Notes: a model not told the origin generated them from the sequence alone. Numbered from the stretch's first letter, positions 49,942-63,388 are shown. The stretch: 64,000 nt of DNA from Bryopsis sp. KO-2023 (GCA_030272585.1 BSYQ01000001.1:4216001-4280000); one strand, 5' to 3'. Made by a program: numbers and translations.

Positions 49942-52900
49942 CTAGTCATGGTGGGCTGCAGCCTTCCATTCCAAAGACTTTCTCAACTCCCTTCCGAGAG
50001 CTCGAGCGAGGGGCGGTGGCACAGCATTTCCAACCTGCCTGTGCTTTTGGTGAACCGTCCCAGTGAAACGGAAATTGTCCGGAAATCCCTGCAAACGAAT
50101 CACAGATTGTGCTGATGACCGACTGAACAGGGTCTGACATCCACATGTGGATCCCACAACCTTAAGGTTTTCCAGACAGGTACTTTGACCTCTTCCTGAT
50201 TTTGCTCAGGCATAGAGCCAAGATTTAATGAACTAATCATTGTTTGGATTTTCACCTGAGAGCGAGCACACTCCCGCACAGACACGATTCTATCTTGATC
50301 TGGGTGGAAAACCTGGCCGACCTTCCCCATTGGCTGGGGGTCAGTCGTGGAGGTGGGGAAATGGCCATGTACATCCAGCCTACCAAACAGACCCCTCCAG
50401 CCATTGTGACGATCAGCAGTATTTGGCAAACACCAAGGTACAAGCGGCTGGCCCTGTGTATCGAATGTCAAAACAGAGCCCCCCCCCTCAGAAACAATTT
50501 TCCAACAAAATCACATTGGAAATCATCATGGATTCAACATTGTGTCGCGCGGCTTCCTCTCACTTTGAACTTTTCCCTGCTTGGGTCTTTGGCCACAATC
50601 TCTTGAAGAACGCGCCAATCTGCTCCAGGTACATTTTTTGGGATGCATTTGCATCTCTCCAGATTCAAATCGCTCAACCTTTTCGCAATGTGATCCCGCA
50701 ACACAGTGCTTCCCTTTCGGATTTCTTTCTGAAACGCAGACTTCGCTTCGCTGTCGTATGATCTTTCAGCCCTGAACCACCATTCACCTTACGTTTAAGA
50801 GCCCCCGGAGCTTATCATTTTCATAATTTGACCAAACTGAGTGAAAAACACAGGGAAAAGAAATCCACCAACGATCATCAGTGGGAATTTAGTACATTCT
50901 GAAAGAAAAAAGAGCAGAAACCAATTAAAAAAACAAACCTGTCTTCTCCATTCTTGATGGGAGGCAGGTCTCCAATAGCATCTTTGACCGTGACAGTCCT
51001 GAGTGGAGCTCCGTTTCTGTTCGGAACCGCAACATACTTGATGCCGCCTGGCAGAGTGATGGTGAGTTGAGGACTGGAAAACACATGCATTTGTGCAGGC
51101 CAATCAGGGAGCTTCTCTCCAGGTGCCGCCCCCCAAATAAATGTTCTCTTTCGCGATTGGGGGACGCCATAGTTCCCAGCATTCAAAACGCCGAATCTGA
51201 CCTGCAACAGCTCAATTCGGCTCAGGGATTGAACTGCAGATCAGCTAGGGCAACCAGCCTTATTTTCTCTGCATTTTAATAAGCAGATGGGAATGGACAA
51301 TACATGGTCGATTCAGATTGTTGTCTTTTCCTTTTATCTTTTTTTTTATTTCTTGTTTGGGGGGGGGGGGGGGGGGAAGAAATCAATACCTGATAGCCCA
51401 TATCAAGCAGGGACCTCACGGCCAAGCGAAACGTCTTGCTCTTGTTGTGAGATACGAATGCTCGGACATTCTCCAACAGGAAGAAACGAGGCCGGTAGAA
51501 GTCAGCAAAAGACAAAAAGTTGATCACCTGAACAAAAACAAAACAAAGCGTGTCCCTTCTTATCGACTAACTGTATTCACCATACGGTCAGTTTTCTGAA
51601 ATCCATAGCAACGAGTGCTGCACCATCGAGTTTTGCATGAGACTCCACGTTCCCTTGTTGAACCGATTCATTCCGGAATAGCCCTGGCAAGGAGGACCCC
51701 CACAGATGAAATCGACATCTCCAGGTGCAGGCAACGACGCAGCCCTCTCGCTGGGCATCTTGTTGGCTTGATCGATCGCAGCATCGCATGCACAACAATC
51801 GTCCAGGTAGCTGTGCTCAGCCATGGCCCTTCTCAGAATCACGCTGCTGTTGTTGCAGAAAATCGCAGCATCGGGGTTGTTTTCCTGACAAGCTCTTGCA
51901 GCTTCGTCGTCGTACTCTACAGCCCACTTGGTTACTGCTGCCCCAGCTTGGTGCAAGCCTTCGGACAACCCCCCACAACCGGCAAAAATATCCAGAGTTT
52001 TGAGTTCGATGCCCTCTGTCCCCAACCAGCACACCGAGAAAAATTCAAAACATGCGTGCAGTTTTTTTGAAAAACACAATCAGATCTCAGGAAACGAAGG
52101 TGCAAGAAGATGGGCAGTTTTTTCACGCTTTCGCGCATCGATTTGTATCAGGAGAAAAGGACAGAAATCGAAACATTATTTTCCGAATCGCTCTGTTTTT
52201 TTTGTTGTTGTTGTAACAGACCTTGCGGTTTGGATTCATCAATGTCCATCAAGTCTTCCTTGCTGGATCGTCGAAATTCTGCTGGGGGCGGAAGGAGCTT
52301 GGCAGGCTCCGCGGATTTTACCGAATGCGTGCACTCGTAAGTCCAAATCTCGTTTTCTGTACAACGCCATTCCAAACAAACAGAAAGTTCACTACACGAT
52401 CAAAAAATCCCCTCGAAGCCAATTTCCCCAAAGAACCACAGCATGAGTTTGTATATAGTTTGGAAGCCTACCTTTCCTCTGTCCCTCGGACACCACTTTG
52501 CACTTTCCAGCAATGGAAGCGACATCAATCGTGAATTTGTCTTTGCTGGCGAACACGTCCCAGAAACTGGTGGTGTAAGCCAGATCGAGCTGAACATCCT
52601 CTGGTCGATAGAATCGCATCACCTCCACCTTGCTAGCTTTTCCGTTCTGTAAAAAAATTGGCATTCTTTTGATATGTGAAAGGAATGTTTCGAACACAAG
52701 ACACGTTTCAACTGTGGTATTGAAAAAAGAGTGCAATCATCTCTGATACCATCCAAAATCCTTGCAGGGCAACCTGGCTTTGAAAAAAAGGAAATTAACA
52801 AAGGATTATACAGGAGGTTGAACTGATCAAGTACGGATCTTCCATTCTGTAATGGTTTTGCATTGTCCTACCTTTGCAAATGTTTTCTGACCATTGGGAA

Positions 52901-55900
52901 GCACCCTGACCAGTCTCCCAATGCCAAAAGGCTGCATCAACCGACTGGATCCCTGTTGCAAACAATTCATCACACAGTTCAGCCAATAATAAGAATAAAA
53001 AAACTATATATACATAGGTGGTCCATGTGCGTAATAAGGAATGTTTCCGCTAAAGAATTTTGGCTTTGAAGGAACACACATCAGAGAACTAACAGGGATT
53101 GCAATTTCCAGATAGCATTTTTTTATTTCTATTTTTTCTACAATATAGCTTTTTCGGATGACACAGAAGTTCCTCCACCTTGTGCCCCCGGCCTCCCTTC
53201 GCAGCATAGTCAGGCACCTCCCGAACAGGTGCTTCCACCAGGGGATCCCAAAGGGTCGAATCGACATACAAGAAATCACCCTCACGGTATTCCTCCCCAT
53301 TCGAACGAATCCCTCGGCCCCCGTCAATCACAACAGCACCAGCTTCGGCCTTATCATCGCTGGTCTGCTGACTGATTGAGTTGAATCCGAGGTCCGCAGG
53401 TGCCTCACAGAACATCCCTTTATCTGGCAGGTACAAGCTCCGGTAAAAATACTCGATGGGGCTTCCATCGGACGCCGCAGACTCATTCTTTTCACGAAGC
53501 GTGTTGTAGTTGGCTAGCTGCTCCCTTCGATGCTTGGGTCCCCACTTCTCGGTCAGTCTTCCAGCTTTCAGAACACCTTTGATCGAATCCAGCGGCCTGG
53601 CCGATGCATACAATCACACATACCAGAATCAGCGATGGCATCCTGCAAACCACCTGACTGCCATCGGTGGCTTCTAGAGTGTCCAGTGATTTGGTTGCAG
53701 CCCTGTGTCACCCAATGCTGCTAGGAGGGTAGGGGCTATTTGCTTGCCAAAACGGAATATCAGTGTTTCATCGAAACCACATGTGAACAGGGCATTCTAT
53801 AGTAAACATTATATACCCCCATGGGGTTATATAACCGGTTTCTTCAGTTAAAAGCATGTGAAATACCGACTTTGGCAGTATATTTGGGTGCAATTCTCGC
53901 TCACGTTGTCACAAGATCTGTTGTCAGGAAGAGCTCCTCTTCCGATGCCGTATCTCCCAACACTGTGCTGCGACCCATCATCATCAACCTCACTTGTGCA
54001 ACTTTTTGGCCGTTCTGTTTCTCCCACATGCTCTGGATAAGACCGACGGTGTGATTGCCGCCAACACCAGCTCCCAGCTCCACAACACAACCCACATCAA
54101 CGCTCAAATCCCCGAAGCTGGCTTTTTCGTAGAGCTTTTTCTTGCCGTCCGTTCGAAGGGGCTGGCCAATCCATGTTGCTACCTGCAAGAAAGCTCGAAA
54201 GATGTTTCTAGAGGCGAAAAAAAACATCAGAATATCTAATCCATTTGGGTTCATGCATGAAATTTGCTCACATCACCAGATGTAACTTTTTGCACAAAAC
54301 AAAGAAACTAAATGCATGGATAGATTTCGGTGCGAGTAGGTTGGACTGACCGGCTTCTTGGAGGTAACAGACTTAGATTTTGCTTTTGAGCCGGCAGGGG
54401 TTTGTGTGAGATCTGCCTCTGCACCGAGCTCCTCCTCATCGTTGACCTCTTCTTTGTCTGCTTCCGGAATCTCAGCCAGCTGATTTTCGGGAACAAAAAA
54501 GTAATGCTGCCAGATGTCTTGCACCAGCCGAGTGGCCGTTGCTGGCATCGATTTCGCTCGAATGTTGTTTGCAGCACGATCCTGATAGGAAGCAACATTT
54601 CCAAAGAATTTAACAAATGCCTTGAAGCAACCCGACTGAGACTCTCAACCTCATTACATTGGTGACATGCTAGCCAGCTTGGCTGACTGATATCAGGCAT
54701 AAATACGGAGCAACTGGATTTGTACCAGTTTTTTAAACAGATGAGTATGAGTGAGCGGTGATTGTGAGTGTATGGTACCTTCATTGGATTCTTGTTGACC
54801 ACGGTTCGAACAGCCTTCCCCCCCCTGGAAGCCTTTTTGGTTTTCTTTTTGGGCATGTACAGTTTGAAGTGTCTTCTCATTTCCATCTGCTCCAACAGAG
54901 CAACGGCAAACGCACTCTTCTTGACTTTCTCCACTGGGAAATTTTTCAGTTGGTCTGAGATGATCTGCCCATGGACAGTGACATACTGCCGAACCGTCGA
55001 TTCCTGGTAAAAAAAGATCAGAAAAATTGAATCGAGCTCCCCTATTATTAAAATCAGACAATGCTGTCTATCCGATGCCTTGTTGTCTATTCGACAATCA
55101 ACATGAAATTAGATTGCACTCAGGTTTTGGATCCCAATCATCACTTCAATCAGATGGAGTTTGTGCTGGGAGTTCTATGCAAGGAAAAAAAGGCACAGAC
55201 TCGTTGCTAGGAAATCAGGAAGAGCAAAAGGTTTGTTGTGGGGTAACAGTGTGCTGGTGGTCTATCTCATTGGTGTGGAACTTTGCAGCACCAACTCACA
55301 TCTTTGGAGATGTAAGAGTCGCTGGACTTGTCCTGTTCCGCAAGCCTTTTCACAACAGCTGCGAATGACAATCTCGATACTCTCGTCTGAAGGGACACAC
55401 ACAAAAAATAAAAAATGCACAATCACTCAATAAACCTTTTGCAACTTCATTGAATGCAGCAGCAAGTACAACATCCAGCAAGTCCAGAATCAACAAAACT
55501 CCCCTCTGCTTATTGCTTGACAATCAACAACAAGAATAGAAACAGCACTTTTTTGCTAAATATGCAGAGCGCTGCCAACAATCGAGTTCACAGATGGAGC
55601 ATCCATCGAGTATTGACCCACATTGAAAAAAAAAGCCAAGAGGCAGTCCATGCACGTACCTCTTCGGTAATCATTCCAATGATTTTCACGGCAACTCTCG
55701 CACACTTGTGTACAACGTTGAACCAGGGCGCATATGTTTCGTGGGGAAGATCCAGCTTGTACCAGCAAGCCTCTGTTCGCAGAGAGATTGTAACCGTATC
55801 GAATCCACATTCCACCACCCATTCCTTGATCTGGGAGAGGTAGGTGCGAATGCCATGTGGCTCGGAGTCTTGCATTTCCAGAGCTGCAGAGGAGCCTCCA

Positions 55901-58753
55901 CCGGCAGCACTGGAACTGCCCCCTGGACAGCTGGATCCACCAGCGCCACTGCCGCCAGCACCACTGCCGCCAGCGCCACTGCCACCAGCGCCACTGCCGC
56001 CAGCACCACTACCGCCAGCTCCACTGCCACCAGCATCAGCAAAGCCAGAACTCCAGTCTTGAAAAAACAAACCAAAAAAAAAAACACCTTTAGATAGCTA
56101 CAAGAAAGATTACAAAAGGCAATTGGTGAATCAGCAGAACCCAGCCATCGAGCTTCAGGAGATTGTTTTCAAACTCGGCACGGCGTTTCTACAAGACAAA
56201 TGGCCGATGGTTTTTGCCTGAAAGAAAAAGTTCGCATGTGGCCAGCACCTTTCTGCCATGGATCGTCCTCTTCTTCTTCCTTAACTATTCCAGAGCCATA
56301 CAGCTCCACATCAGGGTCAATTCCAGACCAGCCAGGGAGAAGCTCCAGGGTGGCAAAGAATCCCTGAAACCCACAGAATCCAATGACGTGCTCGAAAAAA
56401 AAGCTACTACCCCAATCGATGTTCTTTTTTTTTCATTAATCAAAGGGGGCTGGTCTTTCTACCATACCTCCGAGTTGTAAATCGCAAAATCTGTCAGGAT
56501 TCTTTGAGGAAGATCTTCTGGTTCCAAATAACAACACTCGTCCGCCATCAAAAGCTCATCCATTTCGTCTTCTTCCTTTTCATATTGTGCCGGCAGTGGG
56601 TAGTCGTGGGCAATCTCCTCTTCACTGATCCGAATGTACGCCTGCTTCGAGTTTTTTCGTGCGCTGAAACCACATAGAAAAGGATGAGGTGAACAACCGA
56701 CATGGCCAAAGGGGCCATAGAGCATACGTTCCACCGTGTGCATTTTCTTCCAAGCAATTTAAATATTACAAAAAAAAACAAAAAACAGGGCCTTCCAGTC
56801 CAGAAAATGGATCTGTGAAAGTCACTCACTTGCCAGCTCCGTTTTGAGCTTTTGCTTCTTCCTTGGCCTGCAGCCTTCGAGCAAATTCTTCGTCAGCGGT
56901 CATCAGAGTGTCAGCTTCTTTCCCCTTCACTCCAGAGCCCCCGACCCCGGATCCAATCGAAATTCCCCCGTTTCTCGTCATGCACTGGTCAGCACCGCAC
57001 TGGAAGCAGAAACACAAGCAGGATGTACATTTTCAAGCTGAAGTGTTGTTTAAGAAAATAATAATAATAATAATTTCCACCCCAACTGGCTGCTCCAAGA
57101 TTTTCTTTTTCCTTTTCCACACCTCCTTCTCAAGGTCGATGGCCAGCTGGCATTCGGAGAGGTTCACCCTCTGGTCATCAATTCTCTCCGTTTCAGCTTT
57201 GAATTGGCTCAATATGAACGATCCATTCAGAAGGATGGCTTCACGCCATCCTGAGTAACCGTGCTCCATCTATCATATGAATCCCAGCAACGTTAATATC
57301 CAAAACCTTTCCCTTCGAGAATGAGCTTTCAACAATGCTCTACTGGACTCTTTAAGCCAAAGAAGGCAATGGAAAAAGTCCCAGCAGAAAAGACAAAGAT
57401 GCAGATCAAAATAACTCACCTTAGATCTGGCGAGTTTGACCAGAGCAGCATCCAAAGAAACCTCAGCATTTCCCCCCCTTTGAGGATTCACAACGTTCAG
57501 GACCTGAATCGCAAAATTCCATTTTCCTCAGCTTCCTCCTCACTTCAAGGATAGTTTCATTCTCTCTCTCTTTTTTTTTTTTTTGGGGGGGGGGGGCACG
57601 GGGGTTGGCGAAAGGTCCAATTTGCTTGGAAACCAGTTGGTTTTCACTGTACCTCTAGACATATATTTGCTTGATCCATGAGCGAGGTGAACATTGCCTT
57701 GTATTTCTGGCTAGGCCGAACGCAGGAGTACATCGCATTTCCAGTCCAGATTCGAACCTGATTTCACCCAATGACACCAGAAACTCTCAAACCAGTGTCC
57801 TGATTACCAGGCAAAAACACGATGCAACATCCCGTGTCTGATTTCGAAACATCATAATCTGATTCAATCATTGCATTCATTTGTTTGGATGACTTGCAAC
57901 TCACGTTCGCCTCTGTTTTGGAGTACAAGACATCCCATTTTTCCACAACTGCGAAGTTCTGCACGACTCTGCCAGTTTTCCTGGAAATGGGTCCTTTCGC
58001 TGGCTGGATAATTCCAGAGATGGTGAGTGGACCACCCGAGGAATCTGTGAAAGCCAAAGGCTGAAGTTCACCACGGTCATCTTGGATTTGGAAGTCCTGC
58101 AACCTGGACACAAGTGGAAAAAAACACACAGATTCTTGGAAATTTGCCAGAAATGTAAGGATAACAGAGCATCCTTGCATTGTCACTGGTTGAAAAAGGT
58201 GGTCCTGGAAGGATAATCCTCACCTCCTTTCCTTGCACTTCAATTCGCCAGTCTGCTCCAGCGCATCCCTTTCCGCGTCACATTCTGCAACCTCCACGAC
58301 AGAAACCTTGTCATCCGCCGTCTCCTTGTGGGCAACCTCCTTGTAGTTAATGCCCTGCGCGGCATCCCTTCCGGAGCCAACTTTATCTACAGACTCCGTG
58401 GCGTTCGCTTTCGCTTTCTTCCCACAATTCTCCTTTCCATCGACGACAGACGACCGTTTTCGACCTCTCTGCGTTCCTGAAAACGTAACACGAGACAGCG
58501 TGAGAACGTCTGGGCACGAACGCAGGCATTTCGATCGTCACGATCAACACCAAGACTCCGCAAGCGTTCCAAAAAGCGCAGGAAGCATATTGCGCGTTGA
58601 CTTTCTCCTGCCGACAACCGAAAGCTAGGAAAGACGCCCTGGCTCGGATGGAAAATATCAAATTTGAGAACCTCCCCTGTCGCGAAGTACGTGATGACGC
58701 AGATTGTCAGCTTGGAATCATTTGGACTCCCTCGCACCTTTAGCTCCTACCAT
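49942..58753 (-). CDS. MET1: Maintenance DNA (cytosine-5) methyltransferase, plant MET1/DNMT1 type
   Basis: Twenty-four exons fit in phase to 1,552 residues (Arabidopsis MET1: 1,534). Exon starts, descending: 58753, 58476, 58103, 57757, 57503, 57269, 56999, 56663, 56363, 56057, 55386, 55003, 54581, 54182, 53596, 52952, 52646, 52356, 52015, 51527, 51201, 50771, 50453, 50088. In order: basic N-terminus (GRKRSS), RFTS 1 (about 90-300; [16 protein letters not shown]), RFTS 2 (about 325-665; [14 protein letters not shown]), BAH 1 (about 743-835; TWIGQPL), BAH 2 (about 940-1104; RFYRPED) and the catalytic domain from about 1110: [22 protein letters not shown] with the catalytic Cys, [32 protein letters not shown]. 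Two RFTS modules and no CXXC finger are plant MET1 traits. It copies CG methylation after replication. A Gly/Ser/Ala repeat interrupts the start of RFTS 2. Confidence 0.95.
51359..51376. repeat. 18-bp G homopolymer in a MET1 intron
   Basis: A G run inside the intron 51202-51389; on the gene's sense strand it is a C run shortly after the donor, so its length could be unstable or mis-sequenced. Confidence 0.8.
55938..56036 (-). repeat. 15-bp coding minisatellite, (GGSGA)n in MET1
   Basis: About six and a half tandem 15-bp units, in frame on the minus strand, each coding Gly-Gly-Ser-Gly-Ala. Unit differences are mostly silent. Confidence 0.9.
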
Positions 58754-59231
58754 GATGGCGAGGTCAGTTCCCGTCTGAGACTCGAGGGAGGGCGTGAGAG
58801 TACCCTAGCCACTCGCTCCCAGCTTTTCCCTGATCTGATGACAGAAACGACAGAATTGAAATGGTTGCGATGTTCGCCCATGTCTGACACCAAGAGCATC
58901 GTTCAACGATTTCGATCACTCTTTCTTTACCTGGTTACACTTTTTCATGGGCTTCGGTGGAGGAACAAAATCTTGAAGCTGTTGTTGTGGAAAGAAGAAC
59001 TCACACAACTCTCACACTATCCACAGCACCAGGCTCGGCAAAACCTCTCGCCAATACTCCTCCAACCGTCCAGCGTGACGTCCTTGGTTGACGCCCACTT
59101 TTGTCACGGAGTTGTACTCGGCGTGTGTCAGACCCACGCTCAATGTGGTGGCAAGAAAACTCTCCCCTCCAACATGGTCGCAAGTGTGGTTTAACACGCT
59201 CTAGACACCCTCGCCGTAAGACTTCCACGGG
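58754..59231. promoter_or_regulatory. Bidirectional promoter, MET1 (-) / LRR receptor-like protein (+)
   Basis: About 480 bp between divergent start codons, with no recognisable gene. Both promoters should lie here. Confidence 0.5.
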
Positions 59232-61870
59232 ATGCGGGTCGAAAGCCGCCATATGTACAGTTTTGCTCTTTTTGCGGCGTTGCTTATTGCGTCCGTCGGC
59301 GGTCAGGAGGAACCCGACGGCTTGGAGTTCGTTGAGAAAATATTTGAGGACGACCCAGAGTTGGATCAACTGATATCAGGGAAGCCGCTTAAAGGTGTCG
59401 TGACGAGGGGCGACTCGGTCGTGCTCGCATTTTCTGTGGCCGAGAGGGAAGAGTTGGGCTTTCCGGATGTGACGTTGGCGCTGGAAGTAGACAACCCTGG
59501 AGGGGACGCGGACATTTATTGTTTGCCCTGGGTGTTCTCTGAGCAGACCTCGCTATTTCCGTCGCCCTTCACGGCGGTATGGAGCTCGGAGCACTCCCAA
59601 GGCAGGGATACTGTTTTTCTATCCAGAAATCAGACGGCGTTCGATATGAGCAAGACGAGAAACCAGACGGAGGACGGGCCGGTGTTAGTCGCGGACTTCA
59701 TTTGCACGGTGTATGGACATTCCGCGACGCCGTCAGATTTCAGGGTGACGTTGGATGTGGACTACGAGTCTCGAGCACTGGTTGAAAAGGAACAAGATGC
59801 TATGAGAGGAATTTACGAAGCGTGCTGTCCAACCAACACCACATGCGAGGGGTGGGAAACCGCGTCGAGCGACGTGCTCGGTTCGGCGAAGAAGGGAGAA
59901 ACGGTGTTCGACTTTTGCCACATGCGCGACAGTTTTTGCAATGAGAAAGGGCGTCTGATCAGACTGGACATGCAAAGATTTGGACTGGAGTGCGACTTTC
60001 CCGCATCCCAGATCAAGAAATTAAAGAAGCTGGAGAAGCTCCTCTTGAACAGAAATTACATTTCTGGGGATATTGACGAAATTGCCAGAGCACTTCAGGT
60101 GAAATTCTTCGGCAACTGGCCTTAGGTGTAGAACACCCTGACAATCGGGAAAGAGATGCTGTAGGCAACAAGAAGTCACAAGTTCGTATTTATCTGGCAG
60201 GAGGAAAACCCTGAACTGATGCGTGCGGATTTTAATCGAGGCACTGGCTCAATTCATGCATGTGTGCTGTTCCGATTGGTGTTGTGTTGTGTTTCAACTC
60301 AACTCATTGTCTTCTGTTTTTCTGTGTGTCCAAGGTGCTCCCAAATCTGGATCAGCTCTCTATGAAACAAAACCGGCTCACTGGATCTCTATCCACAGAA
60401 GATGATTTGGGCGACATAGGGATCTGTGGACTGGTGGAGGGCAGCTTGGAGCACATGAATGTCGACTTCAACGATATCGAAGGTCCAATTCCTCCATGCA
60501 TGTTCGGGAAGGACAGCAACCTGCATGACGTGTTTCTCGACATGAACCCGCTCAACTCGCCGATCCCTGATGTTTTTTCTGAGGACTCGGTGTTGGAAAT
60601 ATTCAGCGTGGCGCAATCGAACATCACTGGAGAGTTTCCTCAGAGTCTGCACCTCGTGCCCAATCTCATTCAGATTGATTTAAAGTACAACTCCATCGAG
60701 GGCTCATTGCCTGAAGACATAGGGCAGTCCCCCCACCTCACCACGATGACTATACAGGGCAATGATATGACAGGCGAAATTCCGCTGTCCCTCCTCAATG
60801 CACCGAATCTCCTGGTGCTCTCGGTTCGAAACAACTCGTTTACGAAGTTGCCGAGTAAATGGTCGGCTGAAGACGCGAAAAAGAGTAAATTGCAGGAGTT
60901 GAATTTGGCTTTCAATGAGTTGGAGGGCACGATTCCGAAGGCGATGGTGATGCCTCCGAACTTGACTGTGATCACTATCCGAGGAAACGGGTTTTACGGG
61001 GAGTTGCCAGATTACAAAAACATGTTCCCCAGCGCTTACATTGTGGACTTTTCGATGAATGAGTTCACAGGGGAAATCCCAGAGAGTTGGGGAGATATCG
61101 GCCTGTTCAAAGGGACTGCCAGACAACTGTACAGAACTCCTGGTGTGATCGATTTGTCTGACAATGAGCTCTCAGGACCGGTCCCAGAGTTCCTGTTGAA
61201 CGGTCCGGTTCCCTTTGAAATCTCGAATCGAGGATTCGATGTCTCGGGGAACATGCTGGACTGTCTCCAGGACAACACTTTTTCCTTGTTGCATATTTCT
61301 GGCTTGGAGGATTGTGACAACGGTGCACCCGCCCCTGCTCCTGAGTCAGACTCGGAGGCGCCACAACCAGAGCCAGAGGAGGCACCAGCACCGCAGCCAG
61401 AAGCTGGGGCCTCCATTGATACTGCAGGTCAAGGACCGAGTGCAGCACCCACTGAGGTTGTTGAGGATTCGAATGTGCTTCCATCTACAGAGACGAATGC
61501 AGTCGATCCTCAGGAGCGGACCTCCAGAGATTTAAGTCCCGAGTCGCTGGCAGGATTGCTCCAGGAAGGCGATGTGTCAAGGGTGGAGGGCAATAAAAGC
61601 ACCAAATCGTCAGGTGTTTCCGGTGCGGCGATCGTGTTTATTGTGATTGCCTTGGTGGTGGTGTTGGCTGCCATCATAGCTGCAGTTTTTATGGTGAAGA
61701 AGCGCCGAAAAGTGAATGCTGCGGGGGGGGGAGGAGGAGGTGGGGCGAATGAAATGGAGCTGGGGGCTGCTGGAAACGGGTCGGCAATGCAGGGTGTAAA
61801 GTTCGAGGCTTTCCATGACGATGTCGACGGAGCAAGGAACGTTAGAATGGAGGGAATAGGAAACACATGA
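59232..61870 (+). CDS. LRR receptor-like protein, single-pass, no kinase
   Basis: Exons 59232-60098 and 60335-61870 join in phase 0 to 800 residues. A second ATG at 59252 is out of frame with the first on position count, but the in-frame Met at residue 8 starts a good signal peptide (MYSFALFAALLIASVGG). The N-terminal domain (about 50-190) has a beta pattern with DADIYC, like bacterial pre-peptidase C-terminal domains. About eight LRRs of the plant extracellular type follow (LxxLxxxxNxLTGxIP; for example IQGNDMTGEIP, VIDLSDNELSGPVP). Then come a Pro/Ala/Glu stalk (about 620-660), one transmembrane helix (VFIVIALVVVLAAIIAAVFM) and a short basic cytosolic tail (KKRRK) with a Gly run. No kinase follows, so signalling would need a partner. 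Ligand unknown. Confidence 0.85.
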
Positions 61871-63319
61871 AGGGTGACGGTAGTACTTATTATATTATTG
61901 GGGCAGCACCAGCAGCAGGGATGTAAATTGATACTCAGTGATATCAGAGCTTCTTTCGTAGTAGTTTAGGGATCTTTCGGGATCTGTGCGCGACGGATGT
62001 TTGTTTGTTTTTTCTGTCTCGATCCAACGGGTTGGAATTTTGGGATGGACAAAATGTGTGGCTTCCCTGGAATAAAATGAAAAACAAATGTCGGTAGAGG
62101 GTCAGGAACAATGGGATTCAAACAAATCAGAATGTTTCTTCTTTTTATAATCAGTTAGCCCCCAGGGACGTCTCCAGATTGTCTTGACCGAAGTGAGTTT
62201 GGGGAGTGGGTGTATATGCCTGTATGGTTCATTTTGGAGTGATGGTGGGAGAGCCAGTGTCTTCGTGTACATGATGACTCATTTGGTAATTATTTCTTGT
62301 ATCAGTGTGTCTGGATACTGTGGTGAATTCCTATTCTTTCTTTTGGTTATTTGGATTTTAAGATTGTTTGAAGGACCACAGACAAAGTCTGGCTGAGCAC
62401 CATGAAATCGATTGTTTTCTTTGCAATGTTACCGCACCCTTTTATGAACAGTGGACAGCGTCGTATTCCAAGCACAGCACAATCTCAAAAATGTTTCGCA
62501 AAGACGTTCCAACCCAACAGCTTGTTCCCTTTTATCCTTCCACGACCCAGTTTACACAAAGTCATAACTGTCATCACTCCCATAACCGACATAACGCCTA
62601 ACGGCTTACATTAAAAATGGGCTTTTTCCTCTTGACCTGTCCCAGCATCATGGTGGGTTAAGGGGGGGGGGGGGGGTCAATTGATTGGTTGAAGCCCAAA
62701 GCTTTGATAAATCAGTTTTCAATGGGTCATTATTGTTTTCGCAGAATGAGTGAACAAATATTTTAGCTTGGCTTGTTGGGGTGGAGATTAAATTCTCAAG
62801 CCGGAATCTCATTTTGGAACTTTTTGCAATTCTAAAAAGTAATAATTGAGGACAAAAAAAAGGAAAAACCAAAAACGATCATCGAACTGTTTGGTTTAAA
62901 AAACTATCGATTCAACTCTTGTCTGTATCCGTTTTGTTTCAGCAGATTGTGTTTTTTCTTAGCTACAGACACGGAGATATATTTCTCGCAAGGTTTTTTT
63001 GTCCTGATTCTGGTTCTCCAGGGATTGAGGACGAAGTTCACTTTTTTTGGTCCTTTGCACATTGTGCTTTGTGGATAGGGATAGGGGCAAAACAGCAGCG
63101 CTGTTTTGGTGCATGTTTGTGGCAAGGCGGTGTGAGGGAAGGGTTTTGAAAGAAACAACGGAATGGAATTGGGCAGAACAGTTTGTTGCAAGTCTGATTG
63201 CACTTGATTTTCTGTAAGTTTTCTTACAGGCTTCGGAGACGTTCCTCTGTTCCTTTTCTTGGAGGAATTCTTGGTTGGGTCTGGATATCGCAGCTGACTA
63301 AAACTTCTTGTTCTTGTGG
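61871..63319. other. 3' flank of LRR gene, with a possible LINE relic
   Basis: No complete gene. G- and T-rich sequence after the LRR stop fits its 3' UTR. At about 62950-63150 the plus strand reads a short stretch like the zinc-binding tail of a LINE reverse transcriptase (listed separately). Confidence 0.4.
62955..63150 (+). mobile_element. Possible LINE zf-RVT fragment
   Basis: The plus frame reads RFFCPDSGSPGIEDEVHFFW then SFAHCALW. The pattern CPxC...IEDExHFxxxC is typical of the zinc-binding domain after LINE reverse transcriptases. Here the second cysteine of CPxC is a Ser/Gly, and no reverse transcriptase domain is nearby, so this would be a decayed 3' piece. It could also be chance. 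Confidence 0.35.
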
Positions 63320-63329
63320 GCTAACCCCA
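63320..63329. repeat. Left target-site duplication of the MITE
   Basis: GCTAACCCCA, identical to the copy at 63570-63579. Confidence 0.8.
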
Positions 63330-63388
63330 CACCCCCCGTTGCTATCTACTCCACGATCGACGTGGTGCTGACAAGGCACTCTGACTAA

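Noticed and set aside
55686-56097. Frames on both strands across the GGSGA repeat
   Set aside because: A 15-bp repeat keeps every frame open; only the minus frame joins in phase to RFTS 2 of MET1.
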